DNA of 64,000 nucleotides from Pedobacter metabolipauper (GTDB taxonomy: Bacteria > Bacteroidota > Bacteroidia > Sphingobacteriales > Sphingobacteriaceae): positions 249,781 through 313,780 of the forward strand of contig NZ_SNYC01000005.1 of the NCBI RefSeq assembly GCF_004362715.1. Reading direction: 5' to 3'. This document shows, one piece after another, positions 18,689 to 26,731 of this stretch (positions are counted from its first letter, which is position 1; the number at the start of each line of letters is the position of its first letter). The notes below the pieces were generated by a model. It saw only the letters and a program-made list of their open reading frames with translations, did not search any database and was not told where the DNA came from. The position numbers and the translations under genes are program-made.

Positions 18689-19195
18689 ATGGACAAAATT
18701 GGTTTTGGCGGCAGCTGCCATTGGTGTACGGAGGCTATCTTTCAGTCATTAAAAGGAACAGGAGAAGTCTTGCAGGGATGGATCTCAGTTAGCGGAGAAC
18801 CTGATCTTCTTTCAGAAGCAGTCATCGTTGAATTTGACCCGGCAGTTATTTCACTGAATTCGCTCATTGAAATTCACCTTCATACCCACAGCTGCACGTC
18901 CGTGCATTCCATGCGCGACAAATATCGCTCAGCAGTCTACTGTTTTACAAAAGAGCAATTTGCATCCGCCGGGACGGCGATTCAAGCATTGCAAAAAGAT
19001 TTCAGTCAACCCATCATTACTGAGGTTCTCGATTTTGGGGATTTCAAATTGAACCAGCCTCAATATCTGAATTATTATTATACAGACACCGAAAGACCAT
19101 TTTGTAAAAATATCGTAGACCCTAAGCTAAAGGAACTGATGAGTAAATTTTCAGATAAACTAGATTCCAATAAGCTCAGCCATCTAAATCCTTAG
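18689..19195 (+). CDS. msrA: Peptide methionine sulfoxide reductase A, shortened form
   Basis: 168-residue enzyme of the MsrA family that reduces methionine-S-sulfoxide in proteins. The catalytic Cys is retained in G-G-S-C-H-W-C-T-E-A at the N-terminus (usual form G-C-F-W), as are the acid in S-E-A-V-I-V-E-F-D-P, Y-R-S-A-V-Y and a downstream Q-x-Y-L-N-Y-Y. About 20 residues that normally lie between the first helix and that acidic strand (the N-P-T-Y/T-G-H region) are absent, and the usual D-V-G-T-Q is replaced by S-M-R-D-K. It may be a divergent subfamily with changed substrate or resolving cysteine. A single gene, divergent from sigma factor A. Confidence 0.8.
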   Translation: MDKIGFGGSCHWCTEAIFQSLKGTGEVLQGWISVSGEPDLLSEAVIVEFDPAVISLNSLIEIHLHTHSCTSVHSMRDKYRSAVYCFTKEQFASAGTAIQALQKDFSQPIITEVLDFGDFKLNQPQYLNYYYTDTERPFCKNIVDPKLKELMSKFSDKLDSNKLSHLNP

Positions 19196-19282
19196 AAAGC
19201 ATTGATTTCGCTTACACCAGCCATAAGTTCTACCATAAACAGGCGTTTATACGCCGCAGTATAAGCGTAACGGCTATAATAG

Positions 19283-19314
19283 AAAGGGCTGAAGAAATTG
19301 ATCTCCAGCCCTTT
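19283..19314. terminator. Hairpin between convergent genes
   Basis: A 9-bp stem AAAGGGCTG / CAGCCCTTT lies between the msrA stop (plus strand) and the end of the system B lipoprotein operon (minus strand). Its position and A/T-rich outer arms suit a bidirectional terminator. Confidence 0.65.
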
Positions 19315-19385
19315 AAACAAATTCATTAATCAAGTTTATTAATCAAACCGATTATTTAATCAATGCCCGTGGCAAAAAACAATCC

Positions 19386-20159
19386 TTAATAGTCCTTAGG
19401 ATTAGGGAACAAATTGCATATATCTGCCTGCCAGCCCTGAGGAGAGGGCGTAACAAAATACGACTGTACTTTATTCAGGCTGTAGCCCTTATGCGGAATA
19501 TAAAGACTATTCACATAGGCCTGACTCAGGTACTCATCTCCGTTAAAAGCCCATTCTGTAGTTCCGGCTTTCGTAAAATAGACCACGCATTGCTGGATGT
19601 CAGCTTTACTCAGAAAACCTGCGGAAGGTAAATAGTCAGTATATACCCAGGTTCCAGGGACAATATTTTTAGCCAGATAAAGCTGTTCCCCAGTGTTGAG
19701 ATTGTACAAAGAGATGTCAATCGGATCATTGCTATCCGGATAGTGAATGTAAAAACCCAGCTTGTTCGTTGCGGGATCTGCCGGAGGGGGCGTCACATCG
19801 ATCACCTTACCATCAACGTATACAAAAGGAAAGAAGAATTCCAGTTGTCCGCTGGATAGTGAGACGGTCTTCTGCAATAGTTCCGCTCCTGTAGTCTTGT
19901 TCTTGATCTGTACCCGGAGTTCGTTCTTTCCCGGGAAATAAGGATAAACCTTACTCAGATTGAACGGACCATTGGGTTGTATGATGTCCATGTTATACAC
20001 TACGGTATCAAAGGTTGCTTCCAGCTGGTCGTCGCTGAGGTTATATCCGTGAAAGCCTACGTTTACGACTTTCGCCGTCTCTATTTCTTTATTGCAGGAT
20101 GCCAGGCTTAAGACCGTAAGCAGGATAAAGGCAAATGCCTGTATGTTTTTCGTAATCAT
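19386..20159 (-). CDS. Surface lipoprotein of system B, second copy
   Basis: 257-residue lipoprotein (lipobox L-A-S-C, Cys22). The arrangement parallels the preceding gene: after the anchor a domain with F-H-G-Y-N-L-S-D-D-Q and a I-Q-P-N-G-P-F segment, then F-V-Y-V-D-G-K-V-I and a C-terminal half resembling DUF4397-type beta domains. It lies 18 bases after its neighbour. The two probably arose by tandem duplication. A role as a surface ligand-binding partner of the receptor is inferred from the operon. Confidence 0.72.
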   Translation of the reverse strand: MITKNIQAFAFILLTVLSLASCNKEIETAKVVNVGFHGYNLSDDQLEATFDTVVYNMDIIQPNGPFNLSKVYPYFPGKNELRVQIKNKTTGAELLQKTVSLSSGQLEFFFPFVYVDGKVIDVTPPPADPATNKLGFYIHYPDSNDPIDISLYNLNTGEQLYLAKNIVPGTWVYTDYLPSAGFLSKADIQQCVVYFTKAGTTEWAFNGDEYLSQAYVNSLYIPHKGYSLNKVQSYFVTPSPQGWQADICNLFPNPKDY

Positions 20160-20177
20160 AACTATTTTTTAAAAGCT

Positions 20178-20978
20178 TTAAAATCTAACCTGAAGGTAAC
20201 TATCGATCCTTTTATCGGCCGCTGAGCCCGCCTCTGTAACGCCTATCCGCTCAGGCTTAACGCTGGTGAGGTAAGGGAAAGTGGCATATTGACCGATGGT
20301 AAACCCTGCATCTTCGTAATATGGGATGTTGGTACCTGATTTAAAAAATTGGGTGGACTGGTTAACAAAATAGATCTTTCCATTGATCTCTGTACGTCCG
20401 CCTGTAAAAATAGGCGCTTCTATAAATGGAGAAAAGGTATTGGGCTTTGCGGTAATCCTGGCCAGTTCTTCAGATATTTCTGGTACAAGCATGCCATTGA
20501 GTACCACCTCGTGGTTTTTAAAATAGACGATATCGATATCTCCCGTATAACCGGACAATGCAGGGATGAAGAGGTAACTTGCCTGCCGAAAGCCTGGCTT
20601 ATCGGCCGGAAGATCTGGCTTTTCGACCAATTTTCCACCTACATAAAGCAGGTCAATGGACAAGCTATATTCGCCCCTTTTCACTTCGCCTTCGTAGATC
20701 TTTTTACCGCTGTCCTTCTCTGTAATCATCAGCTTTACCTGATCTTGTCCTTCGCGAAAGGTATATTTATCAGTCCGCTTAAAACTGCCATTGGGCTCAA
20801 TCGGATATTTTAAAGTCATGGTATCTATGGTAATTTGCAATTGGCTGCTGCTGCCATTGTAACCGCTGGTAATTACAGCAAATGCTTCCTCCTTGATTAA
20901 AAAATTATCATTTTTCTGACAGCCTGAAATACTCATTACCAACAGGAACAGCAGAATCGGTGTGTGTAAAAACTTCAT
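20178..20978 (-). CDS. Surface lipoprotein of system B, first copy
   Basis: 266-residue lipoprotein (lipobox S-I-S-G-C, Cys20) directly after the receptor. It shares with the next gene the segment I-x-P-N-G-x-F and a L-Y-V-G-G-K-L-V-E motif that corresponds to F-V-Y-V-D-G-K-V there and to Y-Y-D-G-V in the system A lipoprotein. These shared landmarks suggest one lipoprotein family attached to this receptor type. There is no SusD signature. Ligand unknown. Confidence 0.72.
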   Translation of the reverse strand: MKFLHTPILLFLLVMSISGCQKNDNFLIKEEAFAVITSGYNGSSSQLQITIDTMTLKYPIEPNGSFKRTDKYTFREGQDQVKLMITEKDSGKKIYEGEVKRGEYSLSIDLLYVGGKLVEKPDLPADKPGFRQASYLFIPALSGYTGDIDIVYFKNHEVVLNGMLVPEISEELARITAKPNTFSPFIEAPIFTGGRTEINGKIYFVNQSTQFFKSGTNIPYYEDAGFTIGQYATFPYLTSVKPERIGVTEAGSAADKRIDSYLQVRF

Positions 20979-21001
20979 ATCTTTTATGTTTAAATTTGTT
21001 G

Positions 21002-24000
21002 TTAAAATGAATAAGAGAGAGAAAGGCTCATGGAACGGCCTATTTTCCTGGTAAAGGTATCGGTGTCACCAATGCGCATTTTGGTTTTGCCATCCTCAGA
21101 AGTCTCGTAATAACCTTCTTCATACTTTTCGGAAAAGCCGTATTTCCATTCATAGCGGTCAGACCACTCGAGCAGGCCCGGAGTTGCATTGGGTTTTACT
21201 TTATACGTAGTCCCATTATTTACATAGAAGCGATAAGGGTTGTCTGAGAGATTGCTTAAATTGAGTTTCATTTTTAATCCCTTATTTTTAAGAAAGGCAT
21301 AGCCGATCTGTGCATCCAGCTGATTTCTGGGGCGCTCGTATTCTACAAATTCAGGCATCATGCCGACGGTAAAGGTCTTATAGCCCATGTGATTGTAAAC
21401 CACATTGAGACTTAAGCGATCACCGCTATATAGCAGTCCGAGGTTATACAGCACCGGCACCTGGCCATAAAGCGGGCGCTTTTCCTTCAGCAATACCTTT
21501 TCGCGATATGCGTAGCTTAAACCTTCCTTGTCATACGTACCTTCTCCAAAACTGGTATAATTGAACCTGCTGGCCTGTACTTCCGAATTTTGCAGCGTCA
21601 GGTTGGCGCTCACAAACATATTTGCCAGCGGCTTCCATCCGGCATATAAAAAGCTCAGGCTTTTACGGAAGTCAAATTCCCATCCCCTAACTTTGGCCCA
21701 ATCGGAATTGCCCGTGATGGCATCTATACTTTGGCTGGAATTGGTGATGTCGAGATATAACTCTACAGGATTTTTGAAATATTTGTAAAAATAGCCTACC
21801 GACAATACCTCTCCAGGAGCCGGGTACCATTCTATTTTCGAATCATAATGATCAATTATGGTAGACAGTACGCCTACATTGTGCTGGATCCTTCCAATTG
21901 TTGGATTGAGGCGGGAGAAACCAGAGTTTTCAATCAAGGAGGGCCTCACAACCGATTGGGCATATGATCCGCGGATATTGAAATCTTTAAATGGTGTAAG
22001 GGTCATATTTACCGAAGGGAGATAGCGCCATTTTTGCTCTTCTGTAGCGGCATCCAGGTATTTGTGTACCAGCTGACCAGTTGCCGGGTCTACATAACGA
22101 CGCTTGGCTTCGGCCTGCTCGTCGAGGTGCTGACTAATCCCGCTGTTGGCGTCCTTTATTTCTTCATAGACATAAGATTCTGCCCTTATTCCCCATACCA
22201 GTCTCATCCAGCTAAAAATGCGGTTATCTACCATTCCAAAAAAGGCTGCATTGGTATTCTTTCCTTCGTATCCATTTAGTGAAAAAGATCCCGGGTAATA
22301 GAAAATATCATTTAAAGGATCATTAAACTCGAAGTACTTGCTCCATTCCTGTACCGGAATACCTCTGTAACGGGCACCGTTCAGTGATCCTACCGGCAGG
22401 ATGTTCCAGTCATACTTGCCATGGCGTTTCAGGTACTGGTATCCGGCTTTGATCTTTTGGTTCTGTTTACCTATTTTAACCAGGTAGCTGGCTGCTATAT
22501 CAGCCATCAGGTTGTCCTCATCATAAAGGTACTGTGCCCTGTTAAACACACCCACACCCGGATCTGTCACACTATTGGGAAAATAGCTGTACACGATCCC
22601 GTTTGCTGTTCCTTCCGGAACCAGTGAGGCTTCTACGGCATCATACTCATTGTTAGAGATCTTGTTGCGTGCTACATTCCAGTCCAGTAAAAGCTGTCCA
22701 AACCTATGTTCTCCGCTCAGCTTGGTCTGAAGCAGTTCAATAAATTTAGGACTGTCATTTTCCGTAACTGCGGGGTTATCGCCAAATCCGATGTCATTGC
22801 CCCATCCTGAAATACGTATAAACCGGCTCTGAAGGCTTCTGGAATAAAAATTCCGGGTAAACAATTTGTGGTTCCCCATTTCCCAGCCGCCATTCAGCAA
22901 TGCGGCCCAGTTGGTATTGAAATTATATTGCTTGCTGCCTGTTTCATGAATTTCCTTACCCGTTATGGCATCATAAGAATTGGCCGTATTTTTTGCCCAA
23001 ACTCCCCGTTCAAAATGAGAGATATCATCAATCATTTGTTCATTCCGGTAGCTAAGTGATCCCACAAAGCCCAATCGGCCCTTACCTGCATGGTAGCTTT
23101 CGCCAAGGCTAAACTGAAAATTCTGCGATGGTCGGGCCGTATAGATCCGTGTACCCAGTCGTTCAGTCCCACCAATTTTCTTGTTCTGTTCGGCAATCAT
23201 TGCAGGTGTGATCGGTGTCATACCAGATCCCGGAGGTGTTACATCATCGTAGGGTCTGCCGGGACTATAACGATCCGTGCTATAAAAAAACAGGTCTTTC
23301 GGGAAATGGTCTTTTCTACCTCCGTCGTCAAAAGCAAAATAGTCACTCTTACCCCGCTGATAGCCCAGAAAATCCTTTCCGGTGCTGGCATCGTTGTATT
23401 TGCTTCCGAAGTTAAAGGTGATGAAATCTTTATTGGGTATGGTAAGCGTACTGATCTGTACCAATCCCCCACCAAAGCCAAAGCTCATGTCGGGTGTAAA
23501 ACCTTTAGACACCACCACATTGTCGATGAGGTTACTTGGAATGATGTCAAATTCAAAGTCACGCACCTGTACATCCGTACTTGGCAGGGTTACCCCATCC
23601 AGCATGGCTACGTTGTATCGCTCTGCGATTCCGCGGATGACCACCCTGCGGTTGTCATTGGTACTAACCCCGGCTATGCGTTTCAGTACATCGCCCACAT
23701 TCTTATCTGGTGTGGCTGCAATCTGCTCAGCCGAGATGCCGTTAGAAATTTCAGCGGTATTCTGCTGCTGCGCATAGAGCCCTGCTATGGAAGCTTTTTT
23801 GTAACCAGAGGTTACCACTACTTCAGACAAGGCATTGGCTGCTCCCTTCATAGCGATATCCAATGGTGTATTTTTGCCTATGGTGACAATTACGTTGGTA
23901 ATGCGCTGGGTTTGGTAAGAGAGATAACTGATTTCCAGGGTGTAGGTACCTGCGGGAAGTTCCAGGCTATAGGTTCCGTCTACATTGCTTTGTACCCCTT

Positions 24001-24496
24001 TGCCGCCTGTTGTGACCTTGATATTGGCACCGGGCATGCCTTCGCCTTTTTCATCTACAATTTTACCCGAGATACGACCCGGCTGCTGGGCAACCCGCTT
24101 TTCATAGAGATAAATATCTTCCTCTACCTGCCGGTAACCCACATTGGTATTTTGAAAAAGCCGGTCGAGTATTTTCTTAACCGATTCGTTTTCCAGATGG
24201 AGACTGATGATCGTATTGCCACCAATCAGTGCCTTATTGTACATGAAGTTGAAGCCTGTGGACTGCTGCAGTTGCTGCAATACCTTGTCGCGGCTTATGG
24301 ACTTCATATTTACGGAAGTTTTTACGGCTGTGATGCTTTGTGTATACGCGGGCCTGGCCAGCAGGGTGCCCCCCATGGCAGCAATGACGATACACGTGAG
24401 CGCTGAAAGTTTCATTAGCTTAAATAAATTAAATAGAACCCCATTTAATATTTGTTTCATTTGTTTGAATTTGTTCTCCATAACCGTAGTTTTCAC
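21002..24496 (-). CDS. STN-containing TonB-dependent receptor (ECF system B)
   Basis: 1164-residue receptor. An extended N-terminus with the signal at about 25-52 (L-A-R-P-A-Y-T-Q) precedes an STN domain (about 60-133), a carboxypeptidase-regulatory-like domain (140-222), a plug with R-R-V-V-I-R-G-I-A-E-R-Y and T-L-P-S-T-D-V-Q, and a barrel ending L-S-L-S-Y-S-F. It is strongly similar to receptor A over the whole length. A shorter start at 24481 (M-E-N-K-F-K-Q) is possible. Control by the upstream sigma/FecR pair is expected. The 228-base leader also contains a possible antisense RNA. Confidence 0.93.
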   Translation of the reverse strand: MKTTVMENKFKQMKQILNGVLFNLFKLMKLSALTCIVIAAMGGTLLARPAYTQSITAVKTSVNMKSISRDKVLQQLQQSTGFNFMYNKALIGGNTIISLHLENESVKKILDRLFQNTNVGYRQVEEDIYLYEKRVAQQPGRISGKIVDEKGEGMPGANIKVTTGGKGVQSNVDGTYSLELPAGTYTLEISYLSYQTQRITNVIVTIGKNTPLDIAMKGAANALSEVVVTSGYKKASIAGLYAQQQNTAEISNGISAEQIAATPDKNVGDVLKRIAGVSTNDNRRVVIRGIAERYNVAMLDGVTLPSTDVQVRDFEFDIIPSNLIDNVVVSKGFTPDMSFGFGGGLVQISTLTIPNKDFITFNFGSKYNDASTGKDFLGYQRGKSDYFAFDDGGRKDHFPKDLFFYSTDRYSPGRPYDDVTPPGSGMTPITPAMIAEQNKKIGGTERLGTRIYTARPSQNFQFSLGESYHAGKGRLGFVGSLSYRNEQMIDDISHFERGVWAKNTANSYDAITGKEIHETGSKQYNFNTNWAALLNGGWEMGNHKLFTRNFYSRSLQSRFIRISGWGNDIGFGDNPAVTENDSPKFIELLQTKLSGEHRFGQLLLDWNVARNKISNNEYDAVEASLVPEGTANGIVYSYFPNSVTDPGVGVFNRAQYLYDEDNLMADIAASYLVKIGKQNQKIKAGYQYLKRHGKYDWNILPVGSLNGARYRGIPVQEWSKYFEFNDPLNDIFYYPGSFSLNGYEGKNTNAAFFGMVDNRIFSWMRLVWGIRAESYVYEEIKDANSGISQHLDEQAEAKRRYVDPATGQLVHKYLDAATEEQKWRYLPSVNMTLTPFKDFNIRGSYAQSVVRPSLIENSGFSRLNPTIGRIQHNVGVLSTIIDHYDSKIEWYPAPGEVLSVGYFYKYFKNPVELYLDITNSSQSIDAITGNSDWAKVRGWEFDFRKSLSFLYAGWKPLANMFVSANLTLQNSEVQASRFNYTSFGEGTYDKEGLSYAYREKVLLKEKRPLYGQVPVLYNLGLLYSGDRLSLNVVYNHMGYKTFTVGMMPEFVEYERPRNQLDAQIGYAFLKNKGLKMKLNLSNLSDNPYRFYVNNGTTYKVKPNATPGLLEWSDRYEWKYGFSEKYEEGYYETSEDGKTKMRIGDTDTFTRKIGRSMSLSLSYSF

Positions 24497-24504
24497 TACT
24501 TTTG
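24470..24504 (+). promoter_or_regulatory. Candidate promoter of antisense small RNA, system B
   Basis: Plus-strand TTTG at 24470-24473 and TACTTTTG at 24497-24504 are 23 bases apart. This fits the Bacteroidota pattern TTG-N17-23-TAnnTTTG known from Flavobacterium and Bacteroides. Transcription would begin near 24511 and run across the receptor leader, opposite to the operon. Confidence 0.45.
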
Positions 24505-24510
24505 GATAGT

Positions 24511-24587
24511 TTATAATAAGATTAAGACACTTGTTTAAGACTGTATTGATACCGGGATTGCTGTCAACAATTCCGGTATTTTTTTTT
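24511..24587 (+). ncRNA. Candidate antisense small RNA in the receptor leader, system B
   Basis: A transcript of about 75 bases is bounded by the promoter-like pair at 24470-24504 and a strong terminator ending at 24587. It lies wholly in the gap between fecR and the receptor, on the opposite strand, so it would be complementary to the receptor leader. Bacteroides loci with sigma/anti-sigma/SusC order are known to encode cis-antisense RNAs here (DonS of Bacteroides fragilis). No plus-strand gene upstream explains the terminator. The start site is inferred. Confidence 0.45.
24549..24587 (+). terminator. Strong plus-strand intrinsic terminator without a plus-strand gene
   Basis: A 12-bp stem (24549-24560 with 24668-equivalent arm 24568-24579, loop 24561-24567) is followed by an uninterrupted run of nine T. 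The single non-Watson-Crick pair is G-U when read on the plus strand but C-A on the minus strand, so the hairpin favours plus-strand RNA. Confidence 0.7.
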
Positions 24588-24650
24588 AATTGAGTATATT
24601 ATTACATAGGCTTCCTTTCTGATTGTCGGTGTTTGGTTTATTATTCTTAT

Positions 24651-24765
24651 TTATTTTCTATTATTACTTCGGGTTTTATTTTCTGTTCCTGGTTGGTTTT
24701 ATTTTCTGTGCCTATTTTCCGGCGTTATTTCCTATTCCTATTTCCGGCATTATTTTCTATGATTA
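24651..24765. repeat. Degenerate tandem repeat, about 25-bp unit, five copies
   Basis: The core TTATTTTCT or close variants recurs at 24651, 24676, 24699, 24725 (TTATTTCCT) and 24750, a spacing of 23-26 bases. The array runs through the fecR stop codon, so the last residues of FecR B (N-N-A-G-N-R-N-R-K) are encoded by repeat sequence. Confidence 0.6.
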
Positions 24766-25732
24766 GTTTTTTGCCTTTTAACTCGTACCGGAAATGATTG
24801 ATGCGCTGTAAAGACTGCAGTACATTCTGTAAGGACTTATTGTAATATCTACCGGTAAACAGTACGGCTGGCTCTGATTTTGCCTGCAGACTGATCTCAA
24901 TGCCATACCAGTTCTCCAGGCGCTGTTTCAATTCATTGAAGTCGGCATCCTTCAGGATCAGGATGTTGTTTTTCCAGGCCGCAAGATCTGCAGCATTCAT
25001 GTCGTGATTTTTGAAGGTTCCTTTTTTAACGTTATAGGTCAGTCCCTGGCCGGGGGTAAATATGCCCATCGTCCTTTTAGATTTGTTGGTTACTTTAGTT
25101 ACCTGTACCCTACCCGTGTTTACGGATAAGGTAAGCTGGTCTGAAGCCCGGTAACTGCTGATGTTAAACGAGGTGCCCAGCACACGGGTATCAATTTGAT
25201 GTGCGGCATGAACGATGAACGGCTTATGGGGATTGGGTGTAATCTCAAAAAAAGCTTCCCCCTCTTCCAGAATCACTTCGCGGGTTTTTCCTTGAAAATG
25301 TTTAGGGTACTTCAGCACTGTAGCGGCGTTTAGCTGAACAACGGAACCGTCTGACAAAGTAATGATCGCCTGACGGCCTTTTGGAGTGCTATACGTTTCG
25401 TAAGTTTTGTCTGCCGTGGGATGATCTGCCTTTTTCTGGTAATTCTGGTATAGCAAAATCATACCGGTAAAAGCGGCTAGCATTGCGGCGATGCGCAGGT
25501 AAGGTTTGATAATCTTTATGATTAAGCCCCGCTCTTTATGCGTCTTGTTTGGAATGGACTGCCTGATTTTTTGAAGAATTTCCTCCTGCAGCCGCCTGCG
25601 TTTCAGATCAGTCATGACCTCTGTATTTTCTCCGGACTCATCCAGCCATTGATCGATGGCCTTGATCTCCGTTACAGAAGCCTTACCAGCAAGATAGCGA
25701 TCAACCACTATCCCAAATTGTTTAATGTTCAT
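24725..25732 (-). CDS. FecR-family anti-sigma factor (system B)
   Basis: 335 residues: cytoplasmic N-terminal sigma-binding region (1-77), one membrane helix (about 78-97, L-R-I-A-A-M-L-A-A-F), FecR domain (about 110-215, L-S-D-G-S-V-V-Q-L-N-A, E-E-G-E-A-F-F-E-I, G-T-S-F-N-I) and C-terminal DUF4974 domain (about 250-325). It lies between sigma factor B and receptor B. Its extreme C-terminus runs into the tandem repeats, which may have changed the end of the protein. Confidence 0.92.
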   Translation of the reverse strand: MNIKQFGIVVDRYLAGKASVTEIKAIDQWLDESGENTEVMTDLKRRRLQEEILQKIRQSIPNKTHKERGLIIKIIKPYLRIAAMLAAFTGMILLYQNYQKKADHPTADKTYETYSTPKGRQAIITLSDGSVVQLNAATVLKYPKHFQGKTREVILEEGEAFFEITPNPHKPFIVHAAHQIDTRVLGTSFNISSYRASDQLTLSVNTGRVQVTKVTNKSKRTMGIFTPGQGLTYNVKKGTFKNHDMNAADLAAWKNNILILKDADFNELKQRLENWYGIEISLQAKSEPAVLFTGRYYNKSLQNVLQSLQRINHFRYELKGKKLIIENNAGNRNRK

Positions 25733-25828
25733 TTATATAGCCTTTATATACATGCGTATAAAAAGGCCAAATCGTACTATCCGGAATATGTTATGGTTAC
25801 ATTAAGCTATTGTTAAATAGCTCCAGTT

Positions 25829-26404
25829 TTAGAGATTCGAGAACAAAATCACAATAAATGCTTCTTTTAGCCCGACACGGAGTTTTTTTAGTGCCGTGCT
25901 CAGTTGGTTCTTTACGGTCTGCTCGGAGATATTGAGCCTATTCGCGATTTCTTTGATACTCAGATTGTCATCTTTGCTCAGCAGGTAGATCTGTTTGAGC
26001 CGATCTGGCAGCAAATCAATTTGCAATTCTATGGCGGCAAGCAGTTCTTTTTGCTGTACGGGATCCAGTGAGGCGGTAAAATCAGGCATCACCACTTCAG
26101 TGTAATGCTTTATTTTTTGCTCCTTTTTGATGGCGTTTGATATTTTATGGAGCAGTTCATAGCGCACACTGCTGAACAAGTACTTTTCCAATGTTTCGTT
26201 AATGACCAGCGATGAAGACCTGATCCAGAAGTTGATAAAAACGTCCTGTACCACATCCTTTGCGTCATCTTCATCTTTCAGCTTTTTTAGTGCGAAGAGA
26301 TATAGCGGTTCCCAGTACCGTTTAAAAATTTCTTCAAAAGCGGGTGCATGGCTGCTTTTAACCTTTTCAATTAATTCCGTATCAGATAGCGCTGCTAGAT
26401 TCAT
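25829..26404 (-). CDS. ECF sigma factor, FecI-like (system B)
   Basis: 191-residue sigma factor with region 2 (F-K-R-Y-W-E-P-L-Y, D-A-K-D-V-V-Q-D-V-F) and region 4 (L-P-D-R-L-K-Q-I-Y, S-I-K-E-I-A-N-R-L-N-I-S, T-V-K-N-Q-L). It is the first gene of system B, 96 bases before fecR. It is expected to be held by FecR and released when the receptor binds its ligand. Confidence 0.92.
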   Translation of the reverse strand: MNLAALSDTELIEKVKSSHAPAFEEIFKRYWEPLYLFALKKLKDEDDAKDVVQDVFINFWIRSSSLVINETLEKYLFSSVRYELLHKISNAIKKEQKIKHYTEVVMPDFTASLDPVQQKELLAAIELQIDLLPDRLKQIYLLSKDDNLSIKEIANRLNISEQTVKNQLSTALKKLRVGLKEAFIVILFSNL

Positions 26405-26550
26405 GTCATTACTCCCGCCAAAGATAATGGAACATTATTACCATCATATTAACTTAATTCCAAATTCTCTTTTTTGAAATCTATGGTTTATTACCTGACA
26501 ATGTATTGGATCAGTCTCCATTTAAAAGAAAAAAAGTGTATCATAAATAA

Positions 26551-26586
26551 TGAACCCCAAAAGTTTTGTCCAACTTTTGGGGTTCA
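26551..26586. repeat. Perfect 15-bp inverted repeat, terminator or insertion-sequence scar
   Basis: Arms 26551-26565 and 26572-26586 pair perfectly around a 6-base loop; the arm reads TGAACCCCAAAAGTT. It lies in the 327-base gap between the end of the B12 operon and the start of sigma gene B. As RNA it is a strong hairpin, but no long T tract follows on either side. Similar AAAAGTT...AACTTTT palindromes occur at ends of Bacteroidota IS3-type elements, so it could be an IS remnant. Nothing else is recognised in this gap. Confidence 0.55.
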
Positions 26587-26731
26587 CTTCGAAATGACCG
26601 CGCCCTGTTTTTATTCGTACCTCTTTCAAAGCGCATTTTCAAATATTGAATTCTCAGCGGCCGGGTTTCATTTACGATACTTCCTCAAATTAACGGGAGT
26701 ATCTTCCTGTCAGTTTAACTATTGATCGATG

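Noticed and set aside
23090..24406. Long plus-strand ORF of 438 codons
   Set aside because: It lies wholly antisense to the STN, carboxypeptidase-like and plug region of receptor B; composition is not protein-like and the receptor frame is clearly the coding one.
26474..26725. Plus-strand ORF of 83 codons in the gap before sigma gene B
   Set aside because: It reads through the perfect palindrome, has no upstream promoter pattern and no family resemblance; treated as non-coding.
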